A stretch of 64,000 nt of DNA, taken from Rhodococcus sp. 14-2483-1-2 (GTDB taxonomy: Bacteria; Actinomycetota; Actinomycetes; Mycobacteriales; Mycobacteriaceae). Positions 62,220 to 64,000 of this stretch are shown here, one piece after another. The stretch covers positions 682,001 to 746,000 of the forward strand of contig NZ_NPFW01000022.1 in the NCBI RefSeq assembly GCF_002259405.1. Reading direction: 5' to 3'. How positions within the stretch are numbered: position 1 is the first letter of the stretch; each line of letters opens with the position of its first letter. The translations under genes and the position numbers were made by a program. The notes under the pieces are model-generated. The model did not search any database and was not told the DNA's origin. It saw only the letters and a list, made by a program, of their open reading frames with translations.

Positions 62220-64000
62220 TTGTCGGTGCCTTTCACGTCGTCGATCTGCGGGTGCGGGGCCTGCTCGCGCTCCATGGCCTCGTCGAGGCCGGGCTCACTG
62301 CCCACGGTCTCGTCCTCGTCGAACAGCGGACGGATTCCGCGGGCGGCCATGATCTCGTCGTTGCCGGTTCCGGCAGCGACCATCGGCCACACCTGCGCGT
62401 CGGCTCCGACGATGAAATCGATGACGACCGGACGATCGTTGATCGCTCGTGCCTGCGCGATCACCGCATCCACGTCCTCTTCCCGCTCGCACCGCAGCCC
62501 GACGCAACCCAGCGCCTCCGCGAGCTTCACGAAATCGGGGATGCGGACGGCACCGTGCGTACCGAGATTGGTGTTGGAGTAACGCTCCTCGTAGAACAGT
62601 GTCTGCCACTGGCGGACCATGCCGAGGTTGCCGTTGTTGATGAGTGCAACCTTGATCGGGATGCCCTCGACCGCACAGGTCGCGAGTTCCTGGTTGGTCA
62701 TCTGGAAGCATCCGTCACCGTCGATGGCCCACACCTCGGCGTCGGGGAGGCCCCTCTTGGCACCCATTGCGGCCGGGACCGCGTACCCCATCGTGCCGAG
62801 GCCACCCGAGTTGAGCCACGTACGCGGCTTCTCGTAGCTGATGAACTGTGCGGCCCACATCTGGTGCTGACCGACGCCTGCGCAGTAGATCGCGTCGGGT
62901 CCGGCGAACTTGCCGACCGAGCTGATGACGAACTCCGGTGACATCGATCCGTCGGACGGGCGGTCGTAGCTCAGCGGGTAGGTCTTGCGGATGCCGTTCA
63001 GGTAGACCCACCACTGCTCGAGATCGAGCGTGGTTCCGGTCGCGCGGTCGGCCCGCAGCGCCTCGATGAGCTCGGTGATGACCTCACGGCAGTCGCCCAC
63101 GATCGGCACGTCCGCGTAGCGGTTCTTGCCGATCTCGGCCGGGTCGATGTCGGCGTGGATGACCTTGGCGTTCGGCGCGAACGACGAGAGCTGACCGGTG
63201 ACGCGGTCGTCGAACCGGGCTCCGAGCGTGATCAGCAGGTCGCTGCGCTGCAGCGCGGCGACTGCGGCGACGGTGCCGTGCATTCCCGGCATTCCGAGGT
63301 TCTGATTGTGCGAGTCGGGAAACACACCGCGAGCCATCAGAGTGGTGACAACGGGAATTCCGGTCAGTTCGGCGAGCTCGAGCAGCTCTGCCGAGGCATT
63401 GGCCTTGATGACGCCGCCGCCGACGTACAGCACCGGCTGCTTGGCGTCGGCGATGTAGCGCGCTGCCTCACGAACCTGCTTGCCGTGCGGCTTGGTCACC
63501 GGCCGGTAGCCGGGCAGACGCATCTCCGGCGGCCACGAGAACGTGGTCGGTGCCTGCAGCACATCCTTGGGGATGTCGACGAGCACGGCGCCGGGTCGAC
63601 CGGAGGACGCGATGTAGAACGCCTCGGCCATGATGCGCGGGATGTCGGCACCGTCGGTGATGAGGAAGTTGTGCTTGGTGACGGGCATCGTGATGCCCGA
63701 GATGTCGGCTTCCTGGAAGCCGTCCGTCCCGATCAGGCTGCGGGCGACCTGACCGGTGATCGCGACGACGGGAACCGAATCCATCTGAGCGTCGGCGAGC
63801 GGAGTCACGAGGTTGGTCGCGCCCGGACCGGACGTTGCCATGCAGACGCCGACCTTGCCGGTCGCCTGGGCGTAGCCGGTCGCGGCGTGGCCCGCACCCT
63901 GCTCGTGGCGCACCAGAATGTGGCGCACCTTCACGGAGTCGAAGAGCGGGTCGTAGACCGGGAGAACCGCGCCTCCGGGAATGCCGAATACGGTGTCGAC
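62216..64000 (-). CDS. ilvB: Acetolactate synthase large subunit (5' end outside the window)
   Basis: The gene runs off the right edge; about 594 codons are visible. The thiamine-diphosphate enzyme has FGIPGGAVLPVYDPL and VRHEQGAGHAATGYAQATGKVGV (with the catalytic glutamate HEQ) near the edge. The ThDP-binding GDGCFQMTNQELATC and NNGNLGMVRQWQTLFY lie near residue 470 of the visible part. It forms acetolactate or acetohydroxybutyrate. The C-terminus has a polar acidic extension before the stop that overlaps ilvN. Confidence 0.97.
   Translation of the reverse strand, partial: VDTVFGIPGGAVLPVYDPLFDSVKVRHILVRHEQGAGHAATGYAQATGKVGVCMATSGPGATNLVTPLADAQMDSVPVVAITGQVARSLIGTDGFQEADISGITMPVTKHNFLITDGADIPRIMAEAFYIASSGRPGAVLVDIPKDVLQAPTTFSWPPEMRLPGYRPVTKPHGKQVREAARYIADAKQPVLYVGGGVIKANASAELLELAELTGIPVVTTLMARGVFPDSHNQNLGMPGMHGTVAAVAALQRSDLLITLGARFDDRVTGQLSSFAPNAKVIHADIDPAEIGKNRYADVPIVGDCREVITELIEALRADRATGTTLDLEQWWVYLNGIRKTYPLSYDRPSDGSMSPEFVISSVGKFAGPDAIYCAGVGQHQMWAAQFISYEKPRTWLNSGGLGTMGYAVPAAMGAKRGLPDAEVWAIDGDGCFQMTNQELATCAVEGIPIKVALINNGNLGMVRQWQTLFYEERYSNTNLGTHGAVRIPDFVKLAEALGCVGLRCEREEDVDAVIAQARAINDRPVVIDFIVGADAQVWPMVAAGTGNDEIMAARGIRPLFDEDETVGSEPGLDEAMEREQAPHPQIDDVKGTDK

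Overview
The window is a dense, high-GC, mostly minus-strand stretch of an actinobacterial chromosome. Gene content, gene order and protein style (SepIVA, an LppW-like lipoprotein, MutT1 with its phosphatase domain, FbiD, a lysine-rich HupB tail, an LtbR-type IclR regulator) place it in the Mycobacteriales, most likely Rhodococcus or a close relative. From memory of that genome, the order follows Mycobacterium tuberculosis Rv2905 to Rv3003c almost gene for gene, but without the PDIM/PGL locus and with several local additions. No stretch longer than about 300 bases lacks a gene. No prophage, insertion sequence or CRISPR array was seen.

Layout. Positions 1-6.8 kb hold the start of tex, an LppW-like serine-hydrolase lipoprotein, the ribosome and tRNA maturation run rpsP-khpA-rimM-trmD, a CPBP membrane protease, an amidohydrolase and ffh. 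Positions 7-19 kb hold an M23 envelope peptidase, the nitrogen operon amt-glnB-glnD, the SRP receptor ftsY, a PPOX flavoprotein and smc. Positions 18.4-24.7 kb hold a tightly overlapping set: acyP, an exported beta-propeller, an OsmC protein, mutM, rnc, rpmF, a YceD protein, sepIVA, coaD and rsmD. Positions 24.6-32.2 kb hold pyruvate carboxylase, recG and a DAK/FakA-like protein. Position 32.5 kb starts plus-strand rpmB, followed by a VanY-like carboxypeptidase, a degenerate PAP2 protein and a two-component system. Positions 36-47 kb hold a crotonase, ung, a gamma-carbonic-anhydrase-like protein, thiL, an Lrp-type effector domain, a DUF3515 protein, ddl, gpsA, fbiD, ppk1, mutT1 and hupB. Positions 47.7-64 kb are dominated by branched-chain amino acid and serine synthesis (leuD-leuC with a divergent LtbR-type regulator, leuB, serA, ilvC, ilvN, ilvB). 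Among these lie tRNA-Glu, tRNA-Gln and gltX, a family-A DNA polymerase, a YihY/BrkB protein, an FAH-family hydrolase and an MFS transporter.

How the genes work together. SRP targeting (ffh, ftsY), nitrogen sensing (amt, glnB, glnD), ribosome and tRNA processing (rpsP, khpA, rimM, trmD, rnc, rsmD), base-excision repair (mutM, ung, mutT1) and leucine/isoleucine/valine synthesis form coherent modules. Many neighbours overlap by 1-4 nt, which suggests translational coupling.

The most unusual signal is a short DNA repeat that occurs as pairs about 33-34 bp apart at four separate loci. Three pairs are intergenic. The fourth is in frame inside the DNA polymerase gene, just before its catalytic motif C. 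Other points worth attention are a thiL gene that seems to start on a non-canonical ATC, a PAP2 protein lacking catalytic residues in a Van-like cell-wall cassette, and an exported propeller embedded in a DNA-repair operon.
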